A DNA stretch of 64,000 bases from Nanobdellota archaeon. Lineage in GTDB: Archaea > Nanobdellota > Nanobdellia > Pacearchaeales > GW2011-AR1. The stretch covers positions 17,944 to 81,943 of the forward strand of contig JAUSIK010000016.1 in assembly GCA_030648155.1 (NCBI GenBank), given 5' to 3'. Both the position numbers and the translations under genes were made by a program. Below the pieces are notes generated by a model. It did not search any database and was not told the origin of the DNA. It worked only from the letters and a program-made list of their open reading frames with translations. This document shows, in pieces, positions 18,688 through 29,582 of this stretch (positions within the stretch are counted from its first letter, which is position 1; every line of letters begins with the position of its first letter).

Positions 18688-18723
18688 ATTTTTACTTAAG
18701 TTTACTTAGTCAACCAAAATATT

Positions 18724-18747
18724 TAAATATGTGCGAACACATATTTA
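18724..18747 (+). promoter_or_regulatory. Perfect palindrome, candidate VapBC operator
   Basis: TAAATATGTG-CGAA-CACATATTTA, 10-bp perfect arms, ends 3 bp before the antitoxin ATG and overlaps a TATA-like ATTTAAATA. Confidence 0.65.
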
Positions 18748-18750
18748 TGT

Positions 18751-18981
18751 ATGACTAATATGACTTTATCAATACCTGAAGATCTAGCAAAGAAAATGAA
18801 AGCTTTTCCAGAAATAAGGTGGAGCGAAGTAGCAAGGCAAGCCATTGAAAAAAGAGTAAATGATCTAGAGATAATGAATAGAATAGCTTCAAAAAGCAAA
18901 CTTACAGAAAAAGATGTGGAAGAAATAAGTAAAAGTATAAAAGCATCTGCTGCCAAAAAACTGCATGAACATCGTTATTGA
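18751..18981 (+). CDS. vapB: VapB-like antitoxin (RHH-type)
   Basis: MTNMTLSIPEDLAKKMKAFPEIRWSEVARQAIEKRV; 17-bp overlap with the PIN gene. Confidence 0.82.
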   Translation: MTNMTLSIPEDLAKKMKAFPEIRWSEVARQAIEKRVNDLEIMNRIASKSKLTEKDVEEISKSIKASAAKKLHEHRY

Positions 18982-19378
18982 TGCTAATATTCTTATTGCT
19001 GCTCTCTTAAAAAATGGTAAAATTAGAGAATTAATAGTGAACAGTCCCCATAGGCTTCTTGTTCCAGATATTCATTTTCAAGAGATAGAAGAACATAAGG
19101 AAGAACTACTTGAGAAATCAAAATTATCTGCAGGGGAATTTGCTACTTTAATTTCTACTCTTAGCAATTATTTTAGCATTATTGAATCAAATAAAATATT
19201 ATTTTTCTTAGAAGAAGCTGAAGAGCTAATTGGCACTATAGATAAGGATGATGTTCCTATTATTGCAACTGCATTAGCGTATAATTGCTCTATTTGGAGT
19301 GATGATAAACATTTTCTAAAACAAAATAAAATTAAAATTTTTAAAACATCAGATATCATGAATATGACAGAAGAATAA
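18965..19378 (+). CDS. vapC: PIN-domain toxin (VapC-like)
   Basis: NIVIDANILIAALL, TIDKDDVPIIATALAYNCSIWSDDKHF acidic catalytic residues. Confidence 0.88.
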   Translation: MNIVIDANILIAALLKNGKIRELIVNSPHRLLVPDIHFQEIEEHKEELLEKSKLSAGEFATLISTLSNYFSIIESNKILFFLEEAEELIGTIDKDDVPIIATALAYNCSIWSDDKHFLKQNKIKIFKTSDIMNMTEE

Positions 19379-19380
19379 AG

Positions 19381-20211
19381 TCAACGATAGCGATTTTCAA
19401 CATAACTCTGCCTATGTTCAATTTGCCCTAATCCTTTATACTGTTCATGCACAAGCTTTCCTAAAGCGTTAACTACTTTCTTTGGAAGAGCTAAAGTTCC
19501 GCCTGTTGTTTTTGCTTCGATACTAATAGCAGGAATATGAATAGATTCTTCCATCTTTGGTCCTTTACCCAATGAACCATAATCTCTTAGCGTTACATAT
19601 GCATCTAAATGTCTTGTTGGAATAGATTCAATCTGGAGAGTAAATCTAAATCCATCAACAAGATTATGGATATCCTCATTTTCCTTCCTTTCAGGAGCCA
19701 TATCGAGGTTAGGAATAGTACCATTTGGATACCATTGATCTAAACTTGCTTTAAGGGTTTTAAGGCGTGATGGAATTTCTTTTCTGTAATTTTTAAATGA
19801 AATAAAATTATTGTAATGATGTGGATTAAAGAAATCTTGGATAAATTCTCTTGACTGATAGACCTTTCCTGAAACTCGATCCTCTGTTTCTGGTTTATGA
19901 AAATTGAGCCTTGCATGAAAATAAAGATTAATGGGATTTGAAATTCCATGAATCATTCCAAGTGTTTGATCATCTGCATCGGGGTTAGCTTCGATAAGTC
20001 TTGCTTGTGACTTTTCAGCAATTCCCTCAAGATCGTTCACTTGATGATGATCTTTAAGAACCTCTACAAAAGATTCAACTGTTTTAATAAGAAAATCAGA
20101 ATAATTTGCAGGAGGAACTTGAAATTGACCTAGTTGGAAAATTGTTTCAAGTGTTGGAAAATCAAATATATCTGACCCTTCCTCATGAAAATTTTTTATC
20201 ACTCTGACCAT
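19381..20211 (-). CDS. Hypothetical protein
   Basis: 276-aa ORF. Confidence 0.55.
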   Translation of the reverse strand: MVRVIKNFHEEGSDIFDFPTLETIFQLGQFQVPPANYSDFLIKTVESFVEVLKDHHQVNDLEGIAEKSQARLIEANPDADDQTLGMIHGISNPINLYFHARLNFHKPETEDRVSGKVYQSREFIQDFFNPHHYNNFISFKNYRKEIPSRLKTLKASLDQWYPNGTIPNLDMAPERKENEDIHNLVDGFRFTLQIESIPTRHLDAYVTLRDYGSLGKGPKMEESIHIPAISIEAKTTGGTLALPKKVVNALGKLVHEQYKGLGQIEHRQSYVENRYR

Positions 20212-20363
20212 AGTTTAATCCGATAAATTAAATATTTAAACTTTTATGTAATTTTGAGTATTTATCTTATGATAAGACTTTTTATATTGGAAATAAAAGA
20301 TAAATAAAATTAATCCGAAAAAATTATTATTAGTTTTGCATGATCTATTCTATTTTAAATTAA

Positions 20364-20762
20364 TTAATATACGATGATATAAGAAACAATCAATAAAATT
20401 ACATTGATTATATCTATAGATGCGCAGACTATGCAGAAGTTTTTCATCTTTATGAAAAGGATATATGCGAGATAGATTGAGACTATGACTGCTAAAATAG
20501 ATAAATAAAATATTGCCTTAAATTGACTGAAAAATGAAAGAACAAATATTAGAGAGTAGAAATAAAGCCCCATAAGGGAATTTGAAATTCCAAAAATACT
20601 TCCGTAAGGACTTGTAAATGCTTTTGTACATGACATTTTTTCATGTATATCACATACTGCTTTATAGTTTTCATGACGAGAAGACTTAAGTTCAACCTTG
20701 AAAGCATACACTGAAAATAGTGCACCTAAAATAGAAATTATTGATATAAATGCATTAAACAT
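20364..20762 (-). CDS. Vitamin K epoxide reductase (VKOR) family protein
   Basis: CDIHEKMSCTKAFTSPYGSIFGISNSLMG...FCIVCASIDIINV: loop Cys pair and CxxC in a multi-TM context. Confidence 0.85.
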   Translation of the reverse strand: MFNAFISIISILGALFSVYAFKVELKSSRHENYKAVCDIHEKMSCTKAFTSPYGSIFGISNSLMGLYFYSLIFVLSFFSQFKAIFYLSILAVIVSIYLAYILFIKMKNFCIVCASIDIINVILLIVSYIIVY

Positions 20763-20923
20763 GGTTTCTTTAGTTAACTAGACTATAAAAAATTTAGGGT
20801 TAGTAAACTGACTTAAATAATTGACATTTTAGGATGTGGTAGAAAGATTTAAAAAGCCAGTTTTACACAAATCTTTTATTATCTGATAGTAGAAAACTAA
20901 ATTCCACATTCAGCAACCACCCT

Positions 20924-21130
20924 ATGCATATCCTACAGCCTAAACATACTAAACTGAAATCAGAAGAAGTGAAAAAGATACTTGAAAAGTATAATATTTC
21001 TATTTCTCAATTGCCTATTATTAAAATTGGAGACCCATCTCTTCCAGAAGGTTCAGTTAAAGGCGACGTTGTTAGGATAGAAAGAAAGGACGGCGATAAG
21101 ATAAATGTTTATTTTAGGGTGCTAGTATAA
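20924..21130 (+). CDS. rpoH: DNA-directed RNA polymerase subunit H
   Basis: 68 aa; KILEKYNISISQLPIIKIGDP...VVRIERKD; directly upstream of rpoB. Confidence 0.93.
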   Translation: MHILQPKHTKLKSEEVKKILEKYNISISQLPIIKIGDPSLPEGSVKGDVVRIERKDGDKINVYFRVLV

Positions 21131-24100
21131 TGGCTGTTAAAAAAGAAAATATTTTAGTTGAAAAATACCTTAAACAGCATTCGCTTGTAGAATCTAATAT
21201 TTTATCTTTTAATGATTTTCTCCATAATAAATTACAGCATATAGTTAATGAAATAAATGAGTCATTAAATCATGAGGATATAGAAATTAAAATTGGAAGA
21301 GTAAAAGTAGGAAAACCTAATATTGTTGAGGCTGATGGAAGTTCGAGTGTTCTAACTCCTATGGTGGCTAAAATGAGGAGCTTAACTTATTCTGCACCTA
21401 TATATGTAGATTTGAGCGTTAAATATGCTGACCAAACAGATGATGCTGAAGTAGAAATAGGGAGAATTCCCATAATGGTAAGAAGTGCTGCATGCACTAC
21501 ATATGGCATGAGCAGAGATGAATTAAAAAATAATTTAATGGATCCACTTGAGCCTGGGGGATATTTCATAATAAATGGAAATGAGAGAGTAATTGTTATG
21601 TCTGAAGATTTAGCCCCGAATCAGCCATTTATAGAAGATGGAAGATTAGGGCTTACATTAAGAATATTTTCACAAAGAGGATCATATAGAATTCCAACAA
21701 CTATTTCTGAAACAAATGAGGGAATTTTGGAGCTTACTTTCAGCAGATTAAGAAATATTCCTGCAGTTGTTATATTGAAAGCTTTGGGTATAGTAAAGGA
21801 GGCAGATATTGCTAAGAACATAGATTATGAAAATGATTGTTTAATTGTTAATCTTTATGAGTACACCAATATTCAAAGTTCTGAAGATGCTATGATATAT
21901 ATTGCCGAAAAGTCAGGAATACAGGGCACTAAAAAGGAAATTTTAGATAGAGTAAAACAAAGAATTGATTCATTTTTCCTAACACATATTGGAATGGATA
22001 AAAATTCGAGAAATGAAAAAGCAATGAGTTTATGCAGATTTATTAGGTTATACCTAAGGGCTAAAGAAAATGATGGCATTAGAACGGATAAGGACCATTA
22101 CGGAAATAAGAGAGTAAAGCTATCAGGGGATTTAATGGCAGACCTTTTCAGAGTCAATTTTGGAATTTTGATAAGAGATATTCAATACTCACTGCAAAAA
22201 GTTTCAAAGAGAAAGAAGTTTTACTCATTAAAAACAATTTCCAAATCTACTCTTTTTTCCCATAGAATTGAAAGCGCAATTGCTACAGGAAGCTGGATAG
22301 GTGAAAAATCAGGAGTTACTCAAAACATGGAAAAGAACAATTATTTAGCGGTATTATCTCAATTACAAAGAGTTACAAGTTTATTACCTGGAGAGCAGGA
22401 AAATTTTGCCGCTAGAACACTTCATCCAACCCATTACGGAAGATTTTGCCCTACGGAAACACCTGAAGGAATTGAAATAGGATTAAGAAAAAATCTTTCT
22501 TTGCTTGCAAAGGTTTCAACTGATATTAATTTTGATGATAAAGTAATGATCAAAAATTTGAAGAATGTTGGACTGCAGGATCAGAAGGGAAAAGATGTAT
22601 TCTTTAATGGCAGATTTATTGGATTTACAGATGATCCTCTTTCATTTGTAAAAGAAATTAGGAATATTAGAAGAAGAGGAGAATTACCTTCGGAATTAAG
22701 CATTAGATTCGATACTTTATTGGATCAAATTACTATGTCTACAGAAGTTGGAAGAGTATTAAGGCCTTTAATTGTAGTTGAAAATGGATCAAGTAGATTA
22801 AAAGATGAGCATATCGTAGAATTAGGCGAAGGAAAAATATCTTGGAAAGACTTGCTAAATCAAGGAATTATAGAATACATTGATGCTGCTGAAGAAGATA
22901 ACGCGCTAGTTTCTCAAAAACAAGAGGATATCGGCCCAGAAAATACTCATTTAGAAATTCATCCGATAGATTTATTTGGACTTATAACAAGCCTTGTACC
23001 TTATGCAAACCATGACCAGAGCTCTAGACTGAATAAAGGAAGCAAGACTCTAAAACAGAGCTTGGGAATTTATGCCGCTAACTATTTAGTAAGGTTAGAC
23101 AGCAACGTTTCTATTCTGCATTATCCGCAGAAGCCTCTTGTTAGAAGCTTTATTTATGATACTTTAGAAGTTTATCCTGCAGGACAAAATTTAATTGTCG
23201 CAATAGCACCTTATGAAGGATATAATATGGAAGATGCAATTGTATTAAGCAAAGATAGTGTCGATAGAGGACTGGGGAGAAGCACTTTCTTTAGACCTTA
23301 TGTTTCAACTGAACTTCAATATCCTGGAGGATTAAGCGATGAAATTTTAATTCCAGAAAAGGATGTGTCTGGATATAGAACTGAAAACTCATATAGATTT
23401 TTAGAAGATGATGGAATTGCATATCCTGAAGCGTATATGGCCTCTGGAGAGGTTGTAATAGGCAAAGTAACCCCTCCTAAATTCTTGAGTGAAGCAAAAG
23501 ATATTAGCATTCAATCAAAGAAGGAAGCGAGCGTCGCAATTAGGCAGGAAGAGCAGGGAATTGTTGATGCAATTTTCATAACAGTAAATAGCGAAGGCAA
23601 TAGAGTAGTTCAAGTGAGAACTAGAGACCAAAGACTGCCTGAACCTGGAGACAAATATTCAGCACCGCACGGACAGAAAGGTGTAATCGGATTAATTGCG
23701 GATTCAAGAGACATGCCATTTACAAGAAGAGGAGTAAGGCCTGATTTAATGTTTAATCCTCACGGTATTCCAAGCAGAATGTCGGTAGGATATTTGATAG
23801 AATTATTAGCTGGAAAAACTGCTGGATCTACAGGAAAGATAATTGACGGAACACCATTCACTGGACAAAGCGTTGAAGAATTAAAATCATTATTAAAAGA
23901 AATGGGCTTTAGACCAGATGGAAAAGAGACATTATATAACGGTGTTAATGGAAAGAAGATGGATGCTAAAATATATATTGGAAATATGTATTATCTTAAA
24001 TTAGTGAGGATGGTTAAAAACTTGATTCATGCAAGAGCTTCTGGAAAAGTTGCATTATTAACAAGACAGCCAATTGAAGGAAGATCAAGAGGCGGAGGAT

Positions 24101-24381
24101 TAAGATTAGGAGAAATGGAGCAACAAGCACTAGCTGGACATGGCGCTTCATTATTATTGAAAGAAAGATACAGCTCTGATAAAACTATTGTTTACATCTG
24201 CAAAGATTGCGGAAATATGACTTATGAGGATGTTATAAGAAATAAAACTCCCTGCCAATTATGCGGAAACAGCGATTCAGATCCTGTTGAGATATCTTAT
24301 GCTTTCAAACTATTGGTAGATGAATTGTTGGGATTGGGAATATTAACTAAATTTAGCTTGAAGAACAAGTACGAGAGATAA
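21130..24381 (+). CDS. rpoB: DNA-directed RNA polymerase subunit B (unsplit)
   Basis: 1083 aa; GYNMEDAIVLSKDSVDRG, GDKYSAPHGQKGVIG, GGLRLGEMEQQALAGHGA, C-terminal zinc site. Confidence 0.97.
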   Translation: MAVKKENILVEKYLKQHSLVESNILSFNDFLHNKLQHIVNEINESLNHEDIEIKIGRVKVGKPNIVEADGSSSVLTPMVAKMRSLTYSAPIYVDLSVKYADQTDDAEVEIGRIPIMVRSAACTTYGMSRDELKNNLMDPLEPGGYFIINGNERVIVMSEDLAPNQPFIEDGRLGLTLRIFSQRGSYRIPTTISETNEGILELTFSRLRNIPAVVILKALGIVKEADIAKNIDYENDCLIVNLYEYTNIQSSEDAMIYIAEKSGIQGTKKEILDRVKQRIDSFFLTHIGMDKNSRNEKAMSLCRFIRLYLRAKENDGIRTDKDHYGNKRVKLSGDLMADLFRVNFGILIRDIQYSLQKVSKRKKFYSLKTISKSTLFSHRIESAIATGSWIGEKSGVTQNMEKNNYLAVLSQLQRVTSLLPGEQENFAARTLHPTHYGRFCPTETPEGIEIGLRKNLSLLAKVSTDINFDDKVMIKNLKNVGLQDQKGKDVFFNGRFIGFTDDPLSFVKEIRNIRRRGELPSELSIRFDTLLDQITMSTEVGRVLRPLIVVENGSSRLKDEHIVELGEGKISWKDLLNQGIIEYIDAAEEDNALVSQKQEDIGPENTHLEIHPIDLFGLITSLVPYANHDQSSRLNKGSKTLKQSLGIYAANYLVRLDSNVSILHYPQKPLVRSFIYDTLEVYPAGQNLIVAIAPYEGYNMEDAIVLSKDSVDRGLGRSTFFRPYVSTELQYPGGLSDEILIPEKDVSGYRTENSYRFLEDDGIAYPEAYMASGEVVIGKVTPPKFLSEAKDISIQSKKEASVAIRQEEQGIVDAIFITVNSEGNRVVQVRTRDQRLPEPGDKYSAPHGQKGVIGLIADSRDMPFTRRGVRPDLMFNPHGIPSRMSVGYLIELLAGKTAGSTGKIIDGTPFTGQSVEELKSLLKEMGFRPDGKETLYNGVNGKKMDAKIYIGNMYYLKLVRMVKNLIHARASGKVALLTRQPIEGRSRGGGLRLGEMEQQALAGHGASLLLKERYSSDKTIVYICKDCGNMTYEDVIRNKTPCQLCGNSDSDPVEISYAFKLLVDELLGLGILTKFSLKNKYER

Positions 24382-24383
24382 AA

Positions 24384-27300
24384 ATGAAAATGGATAATTT
24401 TAGAAAGCAAGTGAGATCCTTGGCATTTAACTTACTTAGCCCTGAACAGATTAAAAAATTAAGTTCTGCAAAAGTTGTTACACCTGAATTATATGATATT
24501 GATGGATTTCCGGTAGACGGAGGATTAATGGATTTAAGACTGGGGGCTATAGATCCTGGAGTCAGATGCAGAACATGCGGAAAGAGAGTTAAGGAGTGTC
24601 CCGGCCATCCAGGAAGTATTGAACTTGCAAGGCCTGTCTTCCATATTAAATATATACAATTAGTAGAGCACTGTTTGAGAAGCTACTGCCCTAATTGCGG
24701 AAGGCTTACGTTATCTGACGAGAAACAAAAGATTTACAGTCCTAGTGAGAGGGCAAAGAAAGCAAGAGATGCGAAAAGATGCCCTCATTGCAGTGAAAAT
24801 ATAGATAGGATAAAACTCGAAAAACCAAGTACCTTCATGATAGGAAAAAGAAGAGTCAGTCCTATTGAAGTTAGAGATAGAATTGTAAAAATTCCTGATG
24901 ATGAATTAAGAAAATCAGGAATAAATCCAAAAACTGCAAGACCTGAATGGGCAGTAATTGCATTGCTACTTGTTCCATCGGTAACTGTAAGACCAAGCAT
25001 CACCTTAGATTCTGGAGAGAGAAGCGAGGATGACTTGACTCACAAATTGTCAGATATTATAAGGGCTAATCAGAGATTGTGGGAAAACCTTAATGCTGGC
25101 GCGCCTGAAGTAATTATAGAAGACCTCTGGGACTTACTGCAATATCATGTAACAACTTTCTTTGATAATAATATTTCGAGAATTCCTCCAGCTAGGCATA
25201 GATCCGGCCAGCCTCTAAAAACTATCACGGAAAGAATTAAGGGAAAAGAAGGAAGAATTAGGGCTAACCTTGCTGGAAAGAGAGTTAACTATTCTGCAAG
25301 AACCGTTATTTCTCCTGATCCTTATTTGAAAATAAATGAGATAGGGGTTCCGTTAGAAATTGCCAAAGTTATTACAGTTGCTGAACCTGTAACAACTACA
25401 AATATTGAATATATGAAAGATATCATTAGAAAAGGAGATAAATATCCTGGTGCTAACTATGTGATCAGGATAGATGGGAAGAGAAAAAGAATCACAGAAG
25501 AATTAAAGGAAGAAATTTGCGCTGAAATTCAGCCTGGGTATAAAATTGAAAGACATTTAAGGGATGGGGATGTTGTTTTGTTTAACAGACACCCTACACT
25601 GCACAAGCAGGGCTTAATGTCGCATAAGGTTAAAGTTTTGCCGGATAGAACATTCAAATTACATCCTGCCTCCGCTGCGCCTTATAACGCTGATTTTGAT
25701 GGAGATGAAATGAATATTCACTCACCGCAGAGTGAGGAGGCGCAATCTGAAGCTAGAGTGCTGCTTGACATCGACAATAATATTATTTCTTCAAAGAATA
25801 ACACAAATTTAGTAGGCACTATTACAGATGCTATTACTGGCGCTTACCTGCTTTCAAAAGAAGAGTTAGAAAAATCTGATGCTGATCAATTGCTATTTTC
25901 TGCAGATATTGTAAATAACAGCAAGAAGAAAAAAATAGCAGGCAGAGAAGTATTTGCCCAGATTATACCTAAAGAATCAAGCATCAGTATTCCGAATGTA
26001 ATCACAAGTGAGAATAGTTTTGGTGCTGAAGAAGGAATAATGGTAAAAACTCTCGACAAAGAATTTGGAAGAAGCACTACAATTGATTGTATAAATAAGG
26101 CATTCAAATTGGGAACCCAATATTTGACGATGAAAGGATACACAATGTCGCTGGATGATCTGAATGTTTCTGATAAAGTAAGAGAAATTACAGCCCAATT
26201 ATTGAGCAAATCTGAACAAAAGGCAAGGGATGTCATTGAAGACTATAAAGTTGGCAAGGCACAACCTATGCCTGGGAAGAGCGTTAATGAATCAAGAGAA
26301 ATTCAGATGCTTCAAATTTTAAATGAAGTAAGAACTGAAATTGGCAATACTTTGAAAGAGCATTTTCCAACAGACAGTGAAGTTTACAAGATGATTGCTC
26401 CTGGTGCTAAAGGCAGTCTATTAAATATTGGGCAAATTGGATGCTGTGTTGGACAACAGGCACTTGGTGGAAAAAGAATTGGATTTGGCTATGTAAATAG
26501 AACATTATCTTTCTTTAAAAAAGGGGATTTAGGGCCTGAAGCACGAGGCTTTATCAAGAGTTCATACTTTAAAGGGCTGCTTCCTAGTGAATTCTTCTTT
26601 GGAGCAATAACTGGAAGAGACAGCTTAATGGATACGGCGTTAAGAACACCAAAATCAGGATACTTATATAGAAGATTAATTTATGCATTGCAAGATTTGA
26701 AAGTGGAATATGATGGAACTGTCAGAGACGCTTCTGAACGTATAGTACAATTCCAATATGGTGATGATGGAAAAGATGTTGCGAAACTACATTTAACAGA
26801 TAATAAAGTAGCGCCTGGAGAAGCAGTAGGGGTTGTTACTGCACAAAGCTTCGGTGAGGCGTCAACACAGATGGTTTTGAATGTATTCCACCACGCAGGT
26901 GTTGCACAAATGCAGGTTACACAAGGACTTCCTAGATTAATTGAAATTATTGACGCTAGAAAACAGCCTTCAACACCATTAATGGAAGTTTATCTAAAGA
27001 AAGAATATAATAATGAGAAGGATGCAAAAACAGTCGCGGAAAAAATAAAGGAAGTAAAGCTTCAAGAGATTTTATCGGAAATTAAAATTGACTTTGCAAA
27101 TAAAAAAATAGAAATATTATTAGACTCGAGAGCATTAAAGAGTGTCCATGCTGGAGCTCAAACTATATTAGATAGATTAAAAGATAAGGGTTTTAAGGTT
27201 AAAGGAAATGATTTGAAGATAAGTTTGGATGCTGCCGATATGGACTTTAAAGCAATTTATAAATTAAAAGAGAAGCTGAAGAAAACAATAATATCGGGCC

Positions 27301-27848
27301 TTAAAGGTATAGCTCAAGTTTTAGTTGCTCAAGTTGGAAAAGAATTTATTATTAGAACAGCAGGCTCTAATTTGAAAGATTTAATGACTATAAAGGAAAT
27401 TGACGGAGAAAAAGTTACCTCAAACGATATTCACGACGTGAAAAATGTACTGGGAATTGAGGCAGCAAGGCAGACTATTATAAATGAAATAAAGAAAGTT
27501 ATTGAAACTCAAGGACTTGATATTAATGAAAGACACATTAAATTGATTGCTGACGCAATGACATCTGCTGGCACGGTTAAGGGAGTTACAAGAATGGGGA
27601 TAATTTCGGACAAAGCGAGTATTTTGGCTAGAGCAACATTCGAAACTCCTGATAAGCAATTTATTGGCGCTACATTGAAAGGATCTAAAGAGGAACTAAA
27701 TTCAGTTATAGAAAATATACTTTTGAATCAGCCAATTCCTGTTGGAACTGGATTGCCTGGTTTGCTTGTTAAAATTACTGGACCATTGGTTGCTAAAGAA
27801 GAAATGATTAAAGAAACGCCGAAAAAGAAAAAGAAAAAGGAAGAGTAA
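24384..27848 (+). CDS. rpoA: DNA-directed RNA polymerase subunit A, A' and A'' fused in one ORF
   Basis: 1154 aa; contains A' (NADFDGDEMN) and A'' (GEAVGVVTAQSFGEASTQMVLNVFHHAG) signatures in one frame. Confidence 0.96.
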   Translation: MKMDNFRKQVRSLAFNLLSPEQIKKLSSAKVVTPELYDIDGFPVDGGLMDLRLGAIDPGVRCRTCGKRVKECPGHPGSIELARPVFHIKYIQLVEHCLRSYCPNCGRLTLSDEKQKIYSPSERAKKARDAKRCPHCSENIDRIKLEKPSTFMIGKRRVSPIEVRDRIVKIPDDELRKSGINPKTARPEWAVIALLLVPSVTVRPSITLDSGERSEDDLTHKLSDIIRANQRLWENLNAGAPEVIIEDLWDLLQYHVTTFFDNNISRIPPARHRSGQPLKTITERIKGKEGRIRANLAGKRVNYSARTVISPDPYLKINEIGVPLEIAKVITVAEPVTTTNIEYMKDIIRKGDKYPGANYVIRIDGKRKRITEELKEEICAEIQPGYKIERHLRDGDVVLFNRHPTLHKQGLMSHKVKVLPDRTFKLHPASAAPYNADFDGDEMNIHSPQSEEAQSEARVLLDIDNNIISSKNNTNLVGTITDAITGAYLLSKEELEKSDADQLLFSADIVNNSKKKKIAGREVFAQIIPKESSISIPNVITSENSFGAEEGIMVKTLDKEFGRSTTIDCINKAFKLGTQYLTMKGYTMSLDDLNVSDKVREITAQLLSKSEQKARDVIEDYKVGKAQPMPGKSVNESREIQMLQILNEVRTEIGNTLKEHFPTDSEVYKMIAPGAKGSLLNIGQIGCCVGQQALGGKRIGFGYVNRTLSFFKKGDLGPEARGFIKSSYFKGLLPSEFFFGAITGRDSLMDTALRTPKSGYLYRRLIYALQDLKVEYDGTVRDASERIVQFQYGDDGKDVAKLHLTDNKVAPGEAVGVVTAQSFGEASTQMVLNVFHHAGVAQMQVTQGLPRLIEIIDARKQPSTPLMEVYLKKEYNNEKDAKTVAEKIKEVKLQEILSEIKIDFANKKIEILLDSRALKSVHAGAQTILDRLKDKGFKVKGNDLKISLDAADMDFKAIYKLKEKLKKTIISGLKGIAQVLVAQVGKEFIIRTAGSNLKDLMTIKEIDGEKVTSNDIHDVKNVLGIEAARQTIINEIKKVIETQGLDINERHIKLIADAMTSAGTVKGVTRMGIISDKASILARATFETPDKQFIGATLKGSKEELNSVIENILLNQPIPVGTGLPGLLVKITGPLVAKEEMIKETPKKKKKKEE

Positions 27849-27880
27849 GTTTTAAATAAGGTTTGATTATATGTTTTTTT

Positions 27881-28390
27881 ATGGTTGATGTTAGAGATTT
27901 TATTGGGCACAAAGTTATATTGTCAAATGCAATTTCTGAAGAAGATGCTGAAGAGTTGAAATCAAGATTTAAATCTATAAGAGAATTAGTGTTTTTGTGT
28001 GGTGGAGACAAATTTGTTTATTCTTATTTGAGAAACATCGAGGAAAAAATTAAGAATGGATTTGAAAATACTGAAGGAATTTTTAATGTACTAAAATTCG
28101 AAGATCGTGCAACTTTCCAAATCGGACAAACACAACAATTTATTATTCCAATTTATAATAGTGGAGAAAAAAACCCTTCATTAAATATATTTTATGATAT
28201 AGATACACGAAATCTAGTCTATGAAGGGTTTAGTGATGGAAGGCATTTGTTTAAAGGGTTTTATGACTTCAAAAAAAACAACATTATTAAAGATAATCAA
28301 AATGGTTTTTGGTTATACGCTAAATTATTAAAAAATGCTGGATATGAAATTGATGAAAGTAGAAAAATAAATGATGAGGAATGGATTTAA
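27881..28390 (+). CDS. Hypothetical protein
   Basis: About 169 aa from ATG 27881; sits where rpl30e is often found between rpoA'' and nusA. Confidence 0.5.
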   Translation: MVDVRDFIGHKVILSNAISEEDAEELKSRFKSIRELVFLCGGDKFVYSYLRNIEEKIKNGFENTEGIFNVLKFEDRATFQIGQTQQFIIPIYNSGEKNPSLNIFYDIDTRNLVYEGFSDGRHLFKGFYDFKKNNIIKDNQNGFWLYAKLLKNAGYEIDESRKINDEEWI

Positions 28391-28517
28391 ATTTAGAAAA
28401 TATTCGACGATTTTTCATAAAATTAACCCGAACTAAACAAAATGTTGTTGATAAAAGATAAGTTTATAAAGTCAAATGAGGAATGATAGTTAAGAAAAAT
28501 ATTCTTAAAAATTTAAA

Positions 28518-28934
28518 ATGGCGACGATAGACATGCAGACAATGAGGTACATAAATCTACTGGATAAAGCCTCAAACGTTAAAACAAAACAATGCTTCAT
28601 GTATAACAACACTATATTTTTTGCAGTTCCTAAAGAATTGATTTCTAGAGCAATTGGGCCGGCTGCGGTTCATGTTAGAAGAATACAGGAACATCTTGGG
28701 AAAAAAGTAAGAATTATTCAAGAGCCAGAAGGATTAAGAGATGCTAATAGATTCATTCATGATTTAATAAATCCTGGAAAGTTTAAATCGTTAGAGATTA
28801 AAGATAATTGTTTTATTATTAATGCAGGAAGCAATCAAACTAAGGCAATTCTCTTTGGAAGAAATAAAAGAAGGCTTATGGAACTTCAGAAAATTGTTCA
28901 AGACGTTTATAGTATGGAATTGAAGATAATTTAG
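28518..28934 (+). CDS. nusA: NusA-like KH-domain transcription factor (archaeal NusA)
   Basis: ISRAIGPAAVHVRRIQEHLGKKVRIIQEPE KH motif; position in RNAP-str cluster. Confidence 0.9.
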   Translation: MATIDMQTMRYINLLDKASNVKTKQCFMYNNTIFFAVPKELISRAIGPAAVHVRRIQEHLGKKVRIIQEPEGLRDANRFIHDLINPGKFKSLEIKDNCFIINAGSNQTKAILFGRNKRRLMELQKIVQDVYSMELKII

Positions 28935-29155
28935 TTTTGGCAGAGATTAAAATTTAGGGTTATTATTCGTATTTCGATTGGCCTGGACCGCTATTGCATA
29001 GATTGAAGTGGATAATTAATAATATATTTTTAGTAAATTAGGCTCTTAAAATGGAAGTTAAAATCTCGGAGATTCATTTAAAATAAATCTCTACCATCTT
29101 CATTTTTCTTAAAAACAAAGTAAAACTTTAAAAACCCTCAAAATCTTGGAGATAC

Positions 29156-29581
29156 ATGGGAATAATGGGTGCTCGAAGAATTATGAAAAAAAGAAAAAAA
29201 GATAGATGGAGCGATCATAAATATAGATCTAGAATAAAAAAACTAAGGCAGAAATCAGATCCACTAGGGGGAAGATCGTGGCAGGCAAAAGGAATTGTAA
29301 TTAGCAAATTTCAAAAAGAAGCTAAACAGCCTAATTCCGCAATGAGAAAATGCTGCAAGGTTCAATTAATCAAAAATGGAATTCAAGTTGGAGCATTCAT
29401 TCCTGGAAATTTGGCGCAGAAGTTTGTTGATGAACACGATGAAGTTCTTATAGAAAGAATAGGCGGAAAAATGGGGCGTTCAAAGGGAGATATTCCTGGA
29501 ATTAGGTTTAGAGTTATTAAAGTAAATGATCAGCCGTTAAAGAGATTATGGAAAGGCGAGATAGAGAAGGGAAGAAGGTAA
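29156..29581 (+). CDS. rps12: Ribosomal protein uS12
   Basis: [43 protein letters not shown]. Confidence 0.96.
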   Translation: MGIMGARRIMKKRKKDRWSDHKYRSRIKKLRQKSDPLGGRSWQAKGIVISKFQKEAKQPNSAMRKCCKVQLIKNGIQVGAFIPGNLAQKFVDEHDEVLIERIGGKMGRSKGDIPGIRFRVIKVNDQPLKRLWKGEIEKGRR

Positions 29582-29582
29582 A

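Noticed and set aside
29060-29130. GAGATT...AATCTC hairpin upstream of rps12 as a riboswitch or ribosomal-protein leader
   Set aside because: Short and AT-rich; structure alone is not enough without comparative support.
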